Source: a virus
Direction: 5' to 3' (one strand)
Virus record (IMG/VR): IMGVR_UViG_3300009081_000029
Location: 1 to 32,432 of that record
DNA length: 32,432 nucleotides
The notes beneath the pieces are model-generated. The model made no database searches. It was not told where the DNA came from and saw only the letters and a program-made list of their open reading frames with translations. Positions within the stretch are counted from its first letter, which is position 1, and every line of letters begins with the position of its first letter. This document shows positions 22,052 to 28,019 of the stretch, one piece after another. Made by a program: the position numbers and the translations under genes.

Positions 22052-22578
22052 TTTTCTAGTTGTTTGATTTTTAAATTATACTTTGTGATTATTTCTTTAT
22101 ACTCATCCCTTGTTAACCTTTTAACCCGATTAAAGTCTGCTATGCTTTCAAGTTGATAGACTCTTTCTGGCCCGATCCGTTTTATTAATCCTTTCTTATA
22201 CTCGTGGAAGTTGCCGTGCAATATCCTGTTACAATGGTGACATTGTGGCCAGACATTATCTTCGTTGAATATTAATCCAGTGTAGGCTTCGGCTGAAAAG
22301 AAGTGTCCTGCATCTATTTTACTTGTAACACTCTGACAACTGATACATTCATTTCCTTTAGTTAACCGAATCCATTTTTGAAAAACCGTCCTTGCCTTAC
22401 CTTCCCACCAACTTAAAGTTTTGACTTCCTCTTTTAGTTCCTTTACACGCTTGTCGACTTCTTTGGGTGAGTTGTGGGTCTTGATACATTCGTACTTCGG
22501 GCAGCAAGGCTGAGTAGATTTGAACGGCTTAAATACTACCCCACAGTACTTGCAGATTTTGGGCTTGGTTTCTCTCAT
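22048..22578 (-). CDS. ninG: NinG-like recombination protein (Rap family)
   Basis: The 176-residue protein has a zinc-binding start (CKYCGVVF...CCPKYEC) and the NinG signature WIRLTKGNECISCQS, IDAGHFFSAEAYTGLIFNED, then CHHCNRILHGNFHEYK. Lambda NinG (Rap) is a structure-specific nuclease acting on Holliday junctions and D-loops during phage recombination. It sits with ERF and Gp157-like genes in a recombination block. It overlaps its neighbours by four bases each. Assignment is firm. Confidence 0.9.
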   Translation of the reverse strand: MRETKPKICKYCGVVFKPFKSTQPCCPKYECIKTHNSPKEVDKRVKELKEEVKTLSWWEGKARTVFQKWIRLTKGNECISCQSVTSKIDAGHFFSAEAYTGLIFNEDNVWPQCHHCNRILHGNFHEYKKGLIKRIGPERVYQLESIADFNRVKRLTRDEYKEIITKYNLKIKQLEK

Positions 22579-22931
22579 TCAATCTTTGATTTGTAGTGTT
22601 CAATTATCCTTTCCATTTCAGATTTATAGAACTTATCAAAGCTATCCTCATCCCCACCGCTCGCCTTGTTGACTAAAAAAAGAACGTTCCTTAATCTTTG
22701 AGCGGAGGACTTAGTTTTCTTACCGTTAACGATTTGCTCCCCGTCAATTAATTCTTCCTCAATCTTCGTTACGTTAGTGTCAGAGAGTAGGCATTTGACG
22801 TACTTGTTTCTGAATGAGAATAACCGTCCTACACTTTCAGCATCTAATTCCTGAGTGGCGAGGGTGAACACGACAGACCCATCCTGCCGTGTTTTTATCC
22901 CCTCTACCGAGCCGTCTGTTAATAGCTTCAT
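22575..22931 (-). CDS. Hypothetical protein in the recombination block, 118 aa
   Basis: The protein (MKLLTDGSVEGIKTRQDGSV, VGRLFSFRNKYVKCLL) starts with a beta-like part and ends in charged helices (FDKFYKSEMERIIEHYKSKI). It sits between the Gp157-like and NinG genes with a three-base gap and a four-base overlap. Place suggests a partner of recombination proteins, but no motif shows a function. Confidence 0.6.
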   Translation of the reverse strand: MKLLTDGSVEGIKTRQDGSVVFTLATQELDAESVGRLFSFRNKYVKCLLSDTNVTKIEEELIDGEQIVNGKKTKSSAQRLRNVLFLVNKASGGDEDSFDKFYKSEMERIIEHYKSKIE

Positions 22932-22934
22932 AAA

Positions 22935-23429
22935 TTAGCGAATCTGAAGATTTTGGTTTACCTGAATGTGCGCTCCGATTGTCAACTCACCCGCTTTAAT
23001 AGCTGCTTTAATCGCAGTCTTATCCGGTTGGGTAGTTGTCTTAGTTACCATGAACTTCGCAGGGATAGATTCCACATCGTCAATCTCTACCGATTCAGAG
23101 GCACGGAATGAGATTTTTAAAAGCGGGGATTCAATTTTGCTAACACCAAAATGATTCATTCCTTCGGCTATAAATCGCTTCATTGTTTTGATAGACTTTT
23201 CCTCAGCCTCTTTTAATGCAGTTAATCGTTCAATATTAGCCGTCAGGATATCAATTCTTGACAAGCTGCTGACAATGGAAAGCCCGTGGTCAACAAAGAT
23301 TTCGGTTGAACTCTCAGCCGTTAATGCTAATTCTTTCTCAATCTCAGGGGTTAATTCACCGCCATTTTCAACCAACTGATTGAAAAGGGCTTCCCTTTTT
23401 TGGTCTATTTTATAAAGTTGGTAGTTCAT
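22935..23429 (-). CDS. Siphovirus Gp157-like protein
   Basis: The 164-residue protein matches the Gp157 family layout: a helical N-terminal part with IDILTANIERLTALKEAEEK, TMKRFIAEGMNHFGVSKIES, then a strand part FRASESVEIDDVESIPAKFM and PDKTAIKAAIKAGELTIGAH at the end. Gp157-type genes accompany ERF or RecT genes, and the family was first linked to phage resistance in Streptococcus phage Sfi21-type viruses. Its biochemical role is unclear. It overlaps the ERF gene by four bases. Confidence 0.85.
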   Translation of the reverse strand: MNYQLYKIDQKREALFNQLVENGGELTPEIEKELALTAESSTEIFVDHGLSIVSSLSRIDILTANIERLTALKEAEEKSIKTMKRFIAEGMNHFGVSKIESPLLKISFRASESVEIDDVESIPAKFMVTKTTTQPDKTAIKAAIKAGELTIGAHIQVNQNLQIR

Positions 23430-23956
23430 GCTGCTGCTTTTTTAGATTGGTTAATTAATTCCATTTTAACTTCTGCTGATACGACATACTTAGATTCAAT
23501 CTGCTCCATCGTTCCTTTACCTGTTTGCAAGGCAATTAAGCAATTGTTAAAGTTCTCAGTACCTAGGTTTAGGAATGGTTTACTTGCCGCCTTTGGCTCT
23601 GGTTTCTTACTTGCCTCATTCCCATCGTCATCTTCAATCTCTAAGGATAATAGACTAGCAAGGGTGTATCTGCGATAGTAAGTAATAGCAGACCCAACCT
23701 GTTGAGGGGTAAGGTTAGTTGGTAGCGGGAGTGAACTTTCAATCACTTCAGCCCCCATCATAAGAACCGTGCTAACGTTACCGTCTTTAATCGGCTGCAT
23801 TAATACGACTCCTAATTCCGACAGAATGGGTTTCACTTCTGAAATTATTTGAGTAAGTGTAGCGTACTTATTTTTGAAGTGGGGATTAACCCCATCCTTC
23901 TTAACCGCTTGCACTCGTTTTTGAAACTCTAATAGTTTTGATGTTAAATTTTCCAT
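23426..23956 (-). CDS. erf: ERF-family single-strand annealing protein
   Basis: The protein from the ATG at 23956 has 176 residues. An upstream ATG at 24010 would add 18 residues that do not resemble the family and overlap the previous gene. The ERF core is clear: VNPHFKNKYATLTQIISEVK, ILSELGVVLMQP, VGSAITYYRRYTLASLLSLE and IEDDDGNEA. ERF proteins anneal complementary single strands, supporting genome circularisation and recombination. It follows a DUF3127 protein that probably binds single strands. Confidence 0.9.
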   Translation of the reverse strand: MENLTSKLLEFQKRVQAVKKDGVNPHFKNKYATLTQIISEVKPILSELGVVLMQPIKDGNVSTVLMMGAEVIESSLPLPTNLTPQQVGSAITYYRRYTLASLLSLEIEDDDGNEASKKPEPKAASKPFLNLGTENFNNCLIALQTGKGTMEQIESKYVVSAEVKMELINQSKKAAA

Positions 23957-23990
23957 GATTGTTTTTTTTACAAGATTTAATTGATTGATT

Positions 23991-24353
23991 TTAGAAAGGG
24001 AGGTCTCCATTATCAGGTTGGTCAGCGATAGGCCAATTCTTTGCCGGAGCGTTATCAGTTGAACGTGCTACTTCATTAGACGTAGAGTCAATTCTCCACA
24101 CCTCCAATGTGTTGAAGTACTTAGCCCCTTGTGGACCATTCCACTCACGGCCACGCAGATTGAATTGCACCTTAATCTCCTGCCCTTCATCGAACTTGTC
24201 TAACAGATTACACTTGTCTTGAGTGACTTGAAACGATACGTGTTGAGGATACTTACTATCCGCCTCAGTTGTCAATACAAACTCTCTCTTAGAGAACTTA
24301 TCGCTAACCATTACCGTGTTTTCTTTTTTCTTTAATAATCCTGTGATTTCCAT
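23991..24353 (-). CDS. DUF3127 protein, SSB-like
   Basis: The 120-residue protein (MEITGLLKKKENTVMVSDKF, FVLTTEADSKYPQHVSFQV, FNLRGREWNGPQGAKYFNTL) is DUF3127, a family with an OB-like strand plan common in Bacteroidota phages and plasmids. Its C-terminus, PDNGDLPF, resembles the acidic DDDIPF tip with which single-strand binding proteins recruit partners. It lies just before ERF. A single-strand binding role in recombination and replication is inferred from these two features. Confidence 0.8.
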   Translation of the reverse strand: MEITGLLKKKENTVMVSDKFSKREFVLTTEADSKYPQHVSFQVTQDKCNLLDKFDEGQEIKVQFNLRGREWNGPQGAKYFNTLEVWRIDSTSNEVARSTDNAPAKNWPIADQPDNGDLPF

Positions 24354-24364
24354 GTTTGTTTTTT

Positions 24365-24541
24365 TTATTTGTTTATTGATTCTATTGTTTTTTCTAGTTG
24401 CTCAATGCGTTTTTTGTACGTATCAATTATATCATTGTACGTTGCCGAATACATAGCATTTACTTTTTCTTCGACTTGTAGCCGATGAACTAACTCAGTT
24501 ATCCGCTTATTCTGTTGCTCAATTAATTCTTGGTTACTCAT
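24365..24541 (-). CDS. Small coiled-coil protein, 58 aa
   Basis: The ATG at 24541 (MSNQELIEQQNKRITELVHR) gives 58 residues of near-continuous coiled coil (YKKRIEQLEKTIESINK). A longer frame from 24598 would run through the newly noted 51-aa gene and add non-helical residues, so it is not used. No domain beyond the coiled coil; role unknown. Confidence 0.6.
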   Translation of the reverse strand: MSNQELIEQQNKRITELVHRLQVEEKVNAMYSATYNDIIDTYKKRIEQLEKTIESINK

Positions 24542-24552
24542 GATTTCTTTTT

Positions 24553-24708
24553 TTAATATTGATATGATTGTAAAACTGATTGGACTTCCTGATACCAATC
24601 CTTACTTAGTGTGTCTGCTTGACTTATTAGTTCCTGACAGCAGAATATTGCAACTTCAAGTGAACCTGTGTTATCGATTAGATAATCTGCATATAGTTCC
24701 GGTGTCAT
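24553..24708 (-). CDS. Small hypothetical protein, 51 aa
   Basis: A frame from the ATG at 24708 to the TAA at 24553-24555 encodes 51 residues (MTPELYADYLIDNTGSLEVA, ISQADTLSKDWYQEVQSVLQ). It fills the gap between two called genes and overlaps the upstream stop by four bases (ATGA), as do most genes in this operon. The acidic, helical sequence looks natural. No family recognised. Confidence 0.65.
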   Translation of the reverse strand: MTPELYADYLIDNTGSLEVAIFCCQELISQADTLSKDWYQEVQSVLQSYQY

Positions 24709-24938
24709 AGTTTCCGAAGTGTTAGTTGGTGAATTTCCTCCTTGTCTAGCCCGATCGACTTGTAAAATACCAGGTGCTTTTCTGCCTCATGGCAGTCATT
24801 ACAGAAGCGGTCCCCCTCATAATCAACTCCGAATCCTGAGTCGAAGTCTGCATCGCAGAGCATACACTTGTAGTCGTATGTCAGGACTTCTTTGTGGTAA
24901 TAGATGCAAGCATCTGCTATTGGATTATCTGTTCTCAT
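24705..24938 (-). CDS. Zinc-ribbon-like small protein
   Basis: The 77-residue protein has two cysteine pairs, CMLCDADF (near residue 25) and CNDCHEAEKH (near 46), spaced as in a zinc ribbon or treble-clef finger. Short helices follow (LDKEEIHQLTLRKL). Such small proteins in phage early regions often contact host proteins or nucleic acid. It overlaps both neighbours by four bases. The metal site is seen; the role is not known. Confidence 0.65.
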   Translation of the reverse strand: MRTDNPIADACIYYHKEVLTYDYKCMLCDADFDSGFGVDYEGDRFCNDCHEAEKHLVFYKSIGLDKEEIHQLTLRKL

Positions 24939-25177
24939 AGTAGTTTATGTATTAAATTGTTTAACTTAATTGCTTCCTGTTCAAACCGCATCCGGTGGCA
25001 ACTTAGGGAGCGGGACTTATTCTTTAGGTCGTAGAGGTCGAAGGTTTCAATAGGGTGCTTGTTCATTGCCAATTCCATCAATCCCTCCTTTGCTTTAGTT
25101 AGCATTTCCACATCGTAAATGGTGGCCGGCTCGTATTTATTTATGCGTGAGAATTTCTCCTTTGTTATTACTTCCAT
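24935..25177 (-). CDS. Hypothetical helical protein, 80 aa
   Basis: A basic helical protein (MEVITKEKFSRINKYEPATI, YDLKNKSRSLSCHRMRFEQE). It overlaps the stop of the tiny membrane-protein gene at 25168 by ten bases and the zinc-ribbon gene by four. No motif recognised. Its early-operon place suggests a host-takeover or regulatory role, unproven. Confidence 0.6.
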   Translation of the reverse strand: MEVITKEKFSRINKYEPATIYDVEMLTKAKEGLMELAMNKHPIETFDLYDLKNKSRSLSCHRMRFEQEAIKLNNLIHKLL

Positions 25178-25278
25178 GCTTTCTCGATTAAAAAAGTTAT
25201 GATGAGAATAGCAGCTCCGAAGGATAAGGATAGGAGGCAGAAGAATGCTAACGGGTTGTTTGTTGCGAAGTCAATCAT
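25168..25278 (-). CDS. Tiny membrane protein, 36 aa
   Basis: The ATG at 25278 opens a 36-residue frame, MIDFATNNPLAFFCLLSLSF followed by GAAILIITFLIEKAWK. It has one clear membrane helix and a basic end, the normal topology for a small inner-membrane peptide. The start overlaps the previous stop as ATGA, and the gene fills the gap between two longer ones. Coupling plus natural topology support it. Function unknown. Confidence 0.6.
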   Translation of the reverse strand: MIDFATNNPLAFFCLLSLSFGAAILIITFLIEKAWK

Positions 25279-25637
25279 ATTGATAGTATAAAAAGGGTTA
25301 ATAATCCGATGAGCATTAAGGCTGCGAGGGTGAAGAATGCGATGTCAAATCGTCTGTTGACTTCTTGAATATCCTCGTCTTTCTCAATTAATTCCAGAAG
25401 TTCTTTGTCTGCTTTCATTACTTGTGATTTTAAGATTGTTTCTATTTCCTGTGAAGTTGCCTCACGCATTAATCCGATCGTGGTACACCAATCCGGCTGA
25501 ATTCTATACACTCCTTCGGTAAATGATTCGGAGTAGTATATTCTCTTATCACTTAGGCTAGTGAATTTGAAGAAGAGTTCATCATTCACACCCGCCCACA
25601 AGTACCATCTGCCTACTTTACATTCTGTTGCTTTCAT
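25275..25637 (-). CDS. C-tail-anchored membrane protein, 120 aa
   Basis: The protein has a soluble beta-rich domain (VGRWYLWAGVNDELFFKFTS, FTEGVYRIQPDWCTTIGLM), a helical linker (ADKELLELIEKDEDIQEVNR), and one membrane helix at the very C-terminus (FFTLAALMLIGLLTLFIL). The soluble part would stay in the cytoplasm. It overlaps the 34-aa gene by 20 bases. Family unrecognised. Confidence 0.6.
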   Translation of the reverse strand: MKATECKVGRWYLWAGVNDELFFKFTSLSDKRIYYSESFTEGVYRIQPDWCTTIGLMREATSQEIETILKSQVMKADKELLELIEKDEDIQEVNRRFDIAFFTLAALMLIGLLTLFILSI

Positions 25638-25722
25638 GTTTCTGTTTTTTAGCGTTATTAATTCCTATTATTACTGCTCTTATTATTATCAGGGCCGAGA
25701 GGATGGGGAGGATGAGAATCAT
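25618..25722 (-). CDS. Tiny membrane protein, 34 aa
   Basis: The ATG at 25722 opens a 34-residue frame starting MILILPILSALIIIRAVIIG, then a basic tail (NNAKKQKHESNRM). It is a single membrane helix plus a positive tail. The start overlaps the previous gene's stop (ATGA) and the end overlaps the next gene's start. It is the second such peptide within 600 bases. Function unknown. Confidence 0.5.
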   Translation of the reverse strand: MILILPILSALIIIRAVIIGINNAKKQKHESNRM

Positions 25723-25871
25723 TTTACCGAGTTATAATGTCTTAGCTTCTGCGCCCAAGACCGATTAATACTTTCCTGTTTCTGCTTCTCCAATTCCTTT
25801 AAGTATTCTAGTTGTGCGAATACCCTACGGTTATCTTTGACGGAGGATAGATTGCGGAGGATTACTATCAT
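25719..25871 (-). CDS. Small basic helical protein, 50 aa
   Basis: The ATG at 25871-25869 shares its first base with the stop of the Cro-like gene and opens a 50-residue frame (MIVILRNLSSVKDNRRVFAQ, LEYLKELEKQKQESINRSWA). It is basic and helical and fills what would otherwise be a 230-base gap. Its own stop overlaps the next start. The tight packing on both sides is the main support; no family. Confidence 0.55.
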   Translation of the reverse strand: MIVILRNLSSVKDNRRVFAQLEYLKELEKQKQESINRSWAQKLRHYNSVK

Positions 25872-26101
25872 TAGTCTTGGTCTTGATTGATTAATACTTT
25901 AGCCGCCTTAGATTTAATCTCAATCCTTTTGGCTATTAGATAGTCGTTAATCTTATCGTACACATTCTGGGTGCAAGTGCCCATTTTGATCGCAGAGCGG
26001 ACGGTACGGTAGTTCAGATTCATTTCTGAGGCGGAACGCATAATGCCATATCCTTTCAGTTCGGTTTCCCAATTTTTTAAAAGTTTCTTTGGTATTGTCA
26101 T
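25871..26101 (-). CDS. Cro-like small helix-turn-helix regulator
   Basis: The 76-residue basic protein has a helix-turn-helix (YGIMRSASEMNLNYRTVRSA, with IKMGTCTQNVYDKINDYL after it). It is the first gene of the leftward early operon and divergent from the XRE repressor at 26215. That is the position of Cro in lambda-type switches, where it represses repressor synthesis and tunes early transcription. Its upstream promoter is exact. The family is assigned by helix pattern and position. Confidence 0.7.
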   Translation of the reverse strand: MTIPKKLLKNWETELKGYGIMRSASEMNLNYRTVRSAIKMGTCTQNVYDKINDYLIAKRIEIKSKAAKVLINQDQD

Positions 26102-26117
26102 AATATTTGTATATTTG
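26088..26117 (+). promoter_or_regulatory. Possible rightward promoter of the repressor gene
   Basis: TTTG (26088-26091), an 18-base spacer and TATATTTG (26110-26117) fit the -33/-7 rule for rightward transcription, with the start point near 26122. The -33 part lies inside the start of the Cro-like gene. A transcript from here would have a ~90-base leader and would cross the leftward promoter. Spacer slightly short; call moderate. Confidence 0.45.
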
Positions 26118-26129
26118 TGTTATAATTGT

Positions 26130-26176
26130 TTGACAAATATATACACTATACATAGAATATGCAAATTATTTGTCAA
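26130..26176 (-). promoter_or_regulatory. Early leftward promoter flanked by inverted operator sites
   Basis: Leftward TTTG (complement of 26162-26165), a 20-base spacer and TATATTTG (complement of 26134-26141) give an exact promoter for the Cro-like gene. TTGACAAAT (26130-26138) overlaps the -7 element, and its inverted copy ATTTGTCAA (26168-26176) lies just beyond the -33. TTTGACAAA is itself palindromic. Repressor dimers at both sites would close the promoter, possibly with a DNA loop or cooperative contact. Confidence 0.7.
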
Positions 26177-26184
26177 GTATTTTA

Positions 26185-26203
26185 TTAACATAACAATGTT
26201 TAA
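26185..26203. promoter_or_regulatory. Third operator-like dyad before the repressor gene
   Basis: AACAT (26187-26191) and ATGTT (26196-26200) are inverted four bases apart, within TTAACATAACAATGTTTAA. The core TTAACATAA recurs in the perfect palindrome at 26677-26691 on the other side of the repressor gene. This is a candidate site for the repressor or the Cro-like protein. Confidence 0.45.
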
Positions 26204-26214
26204 AACCGGGAACC

Positions 26215-26625
26215 ATGAAAAAAGAAACATTAGGAGAGCGAGTGAAGCTCTTAAGAAAGGCTTACGGCCTTAGTCAGTCGGGGTTTGCGCAAGAGATTAA
26301 TATGTCTCATATCGCAATCGGCAATTTAGAAAGAGGGCTAGCGACCAACCCGCAACCCGATACTATACATAGTATTGTTAATAAGTTTGGGACCACAAGC
26401 GAGTGGTTAATGGAGGGAAAAGGCGAGATGTTGCCGAAGGGCGTGTCTATTTTGGAGCAGAAAGAAGCCCCAGGCCAGAACATTTACCAGGACACCTTGT
26501 ATAAGGAGTTGAGAGACCAGATTGAATTTCTGCGGGATATGCTGCGAGCGAGGTCTTTTCACAAGGTCACTAACCTTCCGAGTCTGCGAAAAAAACGCAG
26601 ATCGTTAGTGGCCAAGACGGCATAA
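26215..26625 (+). CDS. XRE-family phage repressor (CI-like, no peptidase domain)
   Basis: Residues ~5-65 of this 136-residue protein form a classic XRE helix-turn-helix: LGERVKLLRKAYGLSQSGFA, INMSHIAIGNLERGLATNP and IVNKFGTTSEWLMEGKGEML. The rest is a short helical tail (LYKELRDQIEFLRDMLRA) and a basic end (LRKKRRSLVAK). No S24 self-cleavage domain is present, so induction cannot work by classic RecA-aided autoproteolysis. It probably holds the early promoters at 26134 and perhaps 20849 closed in a lysogen. Confidence 0.8.
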   Translation: MKKETLGERVKLLRKAYGLSQSGFAQEINMSHIAIGNLERGLATNPQPDTIHSIVNKFGTTSEWLMEGKGEMLPKGVSILEQKEAPGQNIYQDTLYKELRDQIEFLRDMLRARSFHKVTNLPSLRKKRRSLVAKTA

Positions 26626-26776
26626 TTTGTCGTCAATCGGGATGCCTTATTTTTATAATAAGGTATATGGTTCTACTTAACATAATGTTAATCATGGGCC
26701 GCCCGATAAAAGCTAACTATTTAAGTATTAAATAATCAAGAATATTGTTAAAGTATAATTATGCAATTTGCAAACC
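26626..26776. promoter_or_regulatory. Dyad-dense gap after the repressor gene
   Basis: This AT-rich 151-base gap holds four inverted repeats. They are CCTTATT/AATAAGG (26645-26663, loop 5), TTAACATAATGTTAA (26677-26691, perfect), GGGCCGCCC (26696-26704), and TATTTAA/TTAAATA (26718-26734, 3-base centre). The first may end repressor transcription; the others look like operators for the gene at 26777. No complete promoter is recognised. Confidence 0.45.
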
Positions 26777-27088
26777 ATGAAAACACACATAGCAAGCCCC
26801 GCAAAGAGGGTATTAGTATTAGGTGCAAAAGAGTTACTTCTGACCCGTGAATTTATAAATTTATGTCAAACCAGCGCATTCTCCGGAATTAATAATTTCA
26901 GCAGGGTTAATGAAACTAGGGAGTTCTTTTACCAGTGGCATTTAAAGGAAATATCTAAAAAAGTTAACAAAGCAAATAGGGGGGGGCATCTTACATTAAC
27001 ATCTCCTGAAGTTAAGACCTTGAATGCAATGTATCAGCGGGTAGAATCAGACGAAATACTCAGGTCCTTGTTTCTCAAACTAAGATAA
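26777..27088 (+). CDS. Hypothetical basic protein in the immunity region, 103 aa
   Basis: The ATG at 26777 follows GCAAACC, the usual start context here; an upstream TTG at 26768 is not preferred. The 103-residue protein is basic and helical (MKTHIASPAKRVLVLGAKEL, FFYQWHLKEISKKVNKANRG, EVKTLNAMYQRVESDEILRS). Expressed from the repressor side, it may be active in lysogens, for example in immunity or superinfection exclusion. Family not recognised. Confidence 0.55.
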   Translation: MKTHIASPAKRVLVLGAKELLLTREFINLCQTSAFSGINNFSRVNETREFFYQWHLKEISKKVNKANRGGHLTLTSPEVKTLNAMYQRVESDEILRSLFLKLR

Positions 27089-27103
27089 TCGGAATTAATC
27101 CGA
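27089..27103 (+). terminator. Short hairpin after the 103-aa gene
   Basis: TCGGA (27089-27093) pairs with TCCGA (27099-27103) over a 5-base loop, directly at the end of the gene, and is followed by an AT-rich stretch without a pure T-run. It may be a weak terminator that separates the gene from the lipoprotein gene at 27141. Confidence 0.35.
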
Positions 27104-27140
27104 CTATTAATTATTAATTTTACATTAAAAACCACCAAAC

Positions 27141-27440
27141 ATGAAAAAAGTAATCTCAATATCAGCATTATTAGCCATGTTCTCATGCGCAACAATAGCA
27201 CCGGTAGCCAACAATAACACCAACGGCTCAGCCTGTCAGCATCCGCAATACATTGTTACGGTTGCGAAATTAACAGGAACACTAACCACATCAGCCCACC
27301 TTTATACATTAACTAAAGAAGCCCAAACAAATTACGGCCAAGATGTTACTATTCAGAACATTCGTTATGATCGGGTGAAGGGAAAGATTGTATCTGTGGT
27401 TTACGATGTAGTAAAATGTGATACTATTTTTGGAAAATAG
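27141..27440 (+). CDS. Small lipoprotein, possible lysogenic conversion gene
   Basis: The 99-residue protein begins MKKVISISALLAMFSCATIA, a signal with a lipobox-like end (AMFSC, lipid-modified Cys16). A short asparagine-rich linker follows, then a beta-rich domain (HPQYIVTVAKLTGTLTTSAH, IQNIRYDRVKGKIVSVVYDV). It is next to the repressor in its orientation, so it may be made by lysogens. Phage lipoproteins in such places often block superinfection, which is inference. It overlaps the end of the opposite-strand gene at 27424 by 17 bases. Confidence 0.65.
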   Translation: MKKVISISALLAMFSCATIAPVANNNTNGSACQHPQYIVTVAKLTGTLTTSAHLYTLTKEAQTNYGQDVTIQNIRYDRVKGKIVSVVYDVVKCDTIFGK

Positions 27441-27654
27441 TTCCCGTACCAAGTAGTAACCATCTTGCATTAACACGAGGAAAAGCCCGAAGTATCGCAC
27501 AGATATACTCATAACCAGGCTTATTCTTTTCCTTAATTATCTTATCAGTAGTGGCAGGACCCTGACTTATTGTAACAGAGAATGAGTTGGGGTTCATGCC
27601 ATACACCTGCATTATAAATTTAATTCTTTCTCCTATGGTCTGTGGGGATTCCAT
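27424..27654 (-). CDS. Small XRE-like regulator facing away from the packaging operon
   Basis: The ATG at 27654 gives 76 residues (MESPQTIGERIKFIMQVYGM, NPNSFSVTISQGPATTDKII, ICAILRAFPRVNARWLLLGT), the plan of a short XRE helix-turn-helix domain; the ending NARWLLLGTG is typical. A longer frame from 27762 reads through the promoter region and is not used. It is divergent from the terminase operon with the 19-bp box between them. It may control that operon and, through the second box copy, the late operon at 469. Confidence 0.65.
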   Translation of the reverse strand: MESPQTIGERIKFIMQVYGMNPNSFSVTISQGPATTDKIIKEKNKPGYEYICAILRAFPRVNARWLLLGTGTIFQK

Positions 27655-27681
27655 TCTGTGAATATAAAGGTAATAACTAAA

Positions 27682-27712
27682 TTTGGAAATATAGCGAAAA
27701 GTTGATATCTTG
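27682..27712 (+). promoter_or_regulatory. Promoter region with 19-bp late box, copy 2
   Basis: TATAGCGAAAAGTTGATAT at 27690-27708 repeats the box at 432-450 with one change. TTTG at 27682-27685 and TATCTTG at 27706-27712 are a loose -33/-7 pair with a 20-base spacer for rightward transcription. Their offset from the box differs by about four bases from copy 1, so the box is more likely a protein-binding site than part of the core promoter. Confidence 0.55.
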
Positions 27713-27734
27713 CAAGTCAAAATAATGATTATCA

Positions 27735-28019
27735 GTGGCAAAGTTTCAGAAAGGCACTCCAAAACTAGGAGGACGAGAGAAGGGCGTAGCTAATAAAGTA
27801 ACGCAAGATGCACGCAAATTATTTACCTACACCCTAGAGCGTCAGGTGGTACATATTCATGATGCATTTATGGAAGTGCGAGAGAAAGACCCTGCAAAGT
27901 TCTTAGAACTATTCGCTAAGTATGCACAATACTTTGTTCCCAAGCAGGTTGACATCACCACCAACGGCGAGCAGGTAAGGCAGGTATTTAAGATTGGAAA
28001 CGTTGAGGTTGAACTTTGA
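27735..28019 (+). CDS. Terminase small subunit-like protein
   Basis: Starting at a GTG (27735), the 94-residue protein opens MAKFQKGTPKLGGREKGVAN, then KVTQDARKLFTYTLERQV and FLELFAKYAQYFVPKQVDI. The GGREKGVANKVT start and helical body match short terminase small subunits or DUF5681-like packaging proteins that select phage DNA for cleavage. The nearby ATG at 27725 is in another frame. Its stop overlaps the large subunit start. Confidence 0.75.
   Translation: MAKFQKGTPKLGGREKGVANKVTQDARKLFTYTLERQVVHIHDAFMEVREKDPAKFLELFAKYAQYFVPKQVDITTNGEQVRQVFKIGNVEVEL

Noticed and set aside
22966-23678. Rightward frames opposite the Gp157 and ERF genes
   Set aside because: Forward families on the other strand are clear; these frames are short shadows.
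25953-26153. 66-codon leftward frame overlapping the Cro-like gene
   Set aside because: It lies in another frame of the helix-turn-helix gene and covers the promoter; no evidence for translation.
27655-27762. N-terminal extension of the XRE-like gene from 27762
   Set aside because: The added 36 residues would be translated from the promoter and box region and do not resemble the family; the ATG at 27654 begins exactly at the domain.
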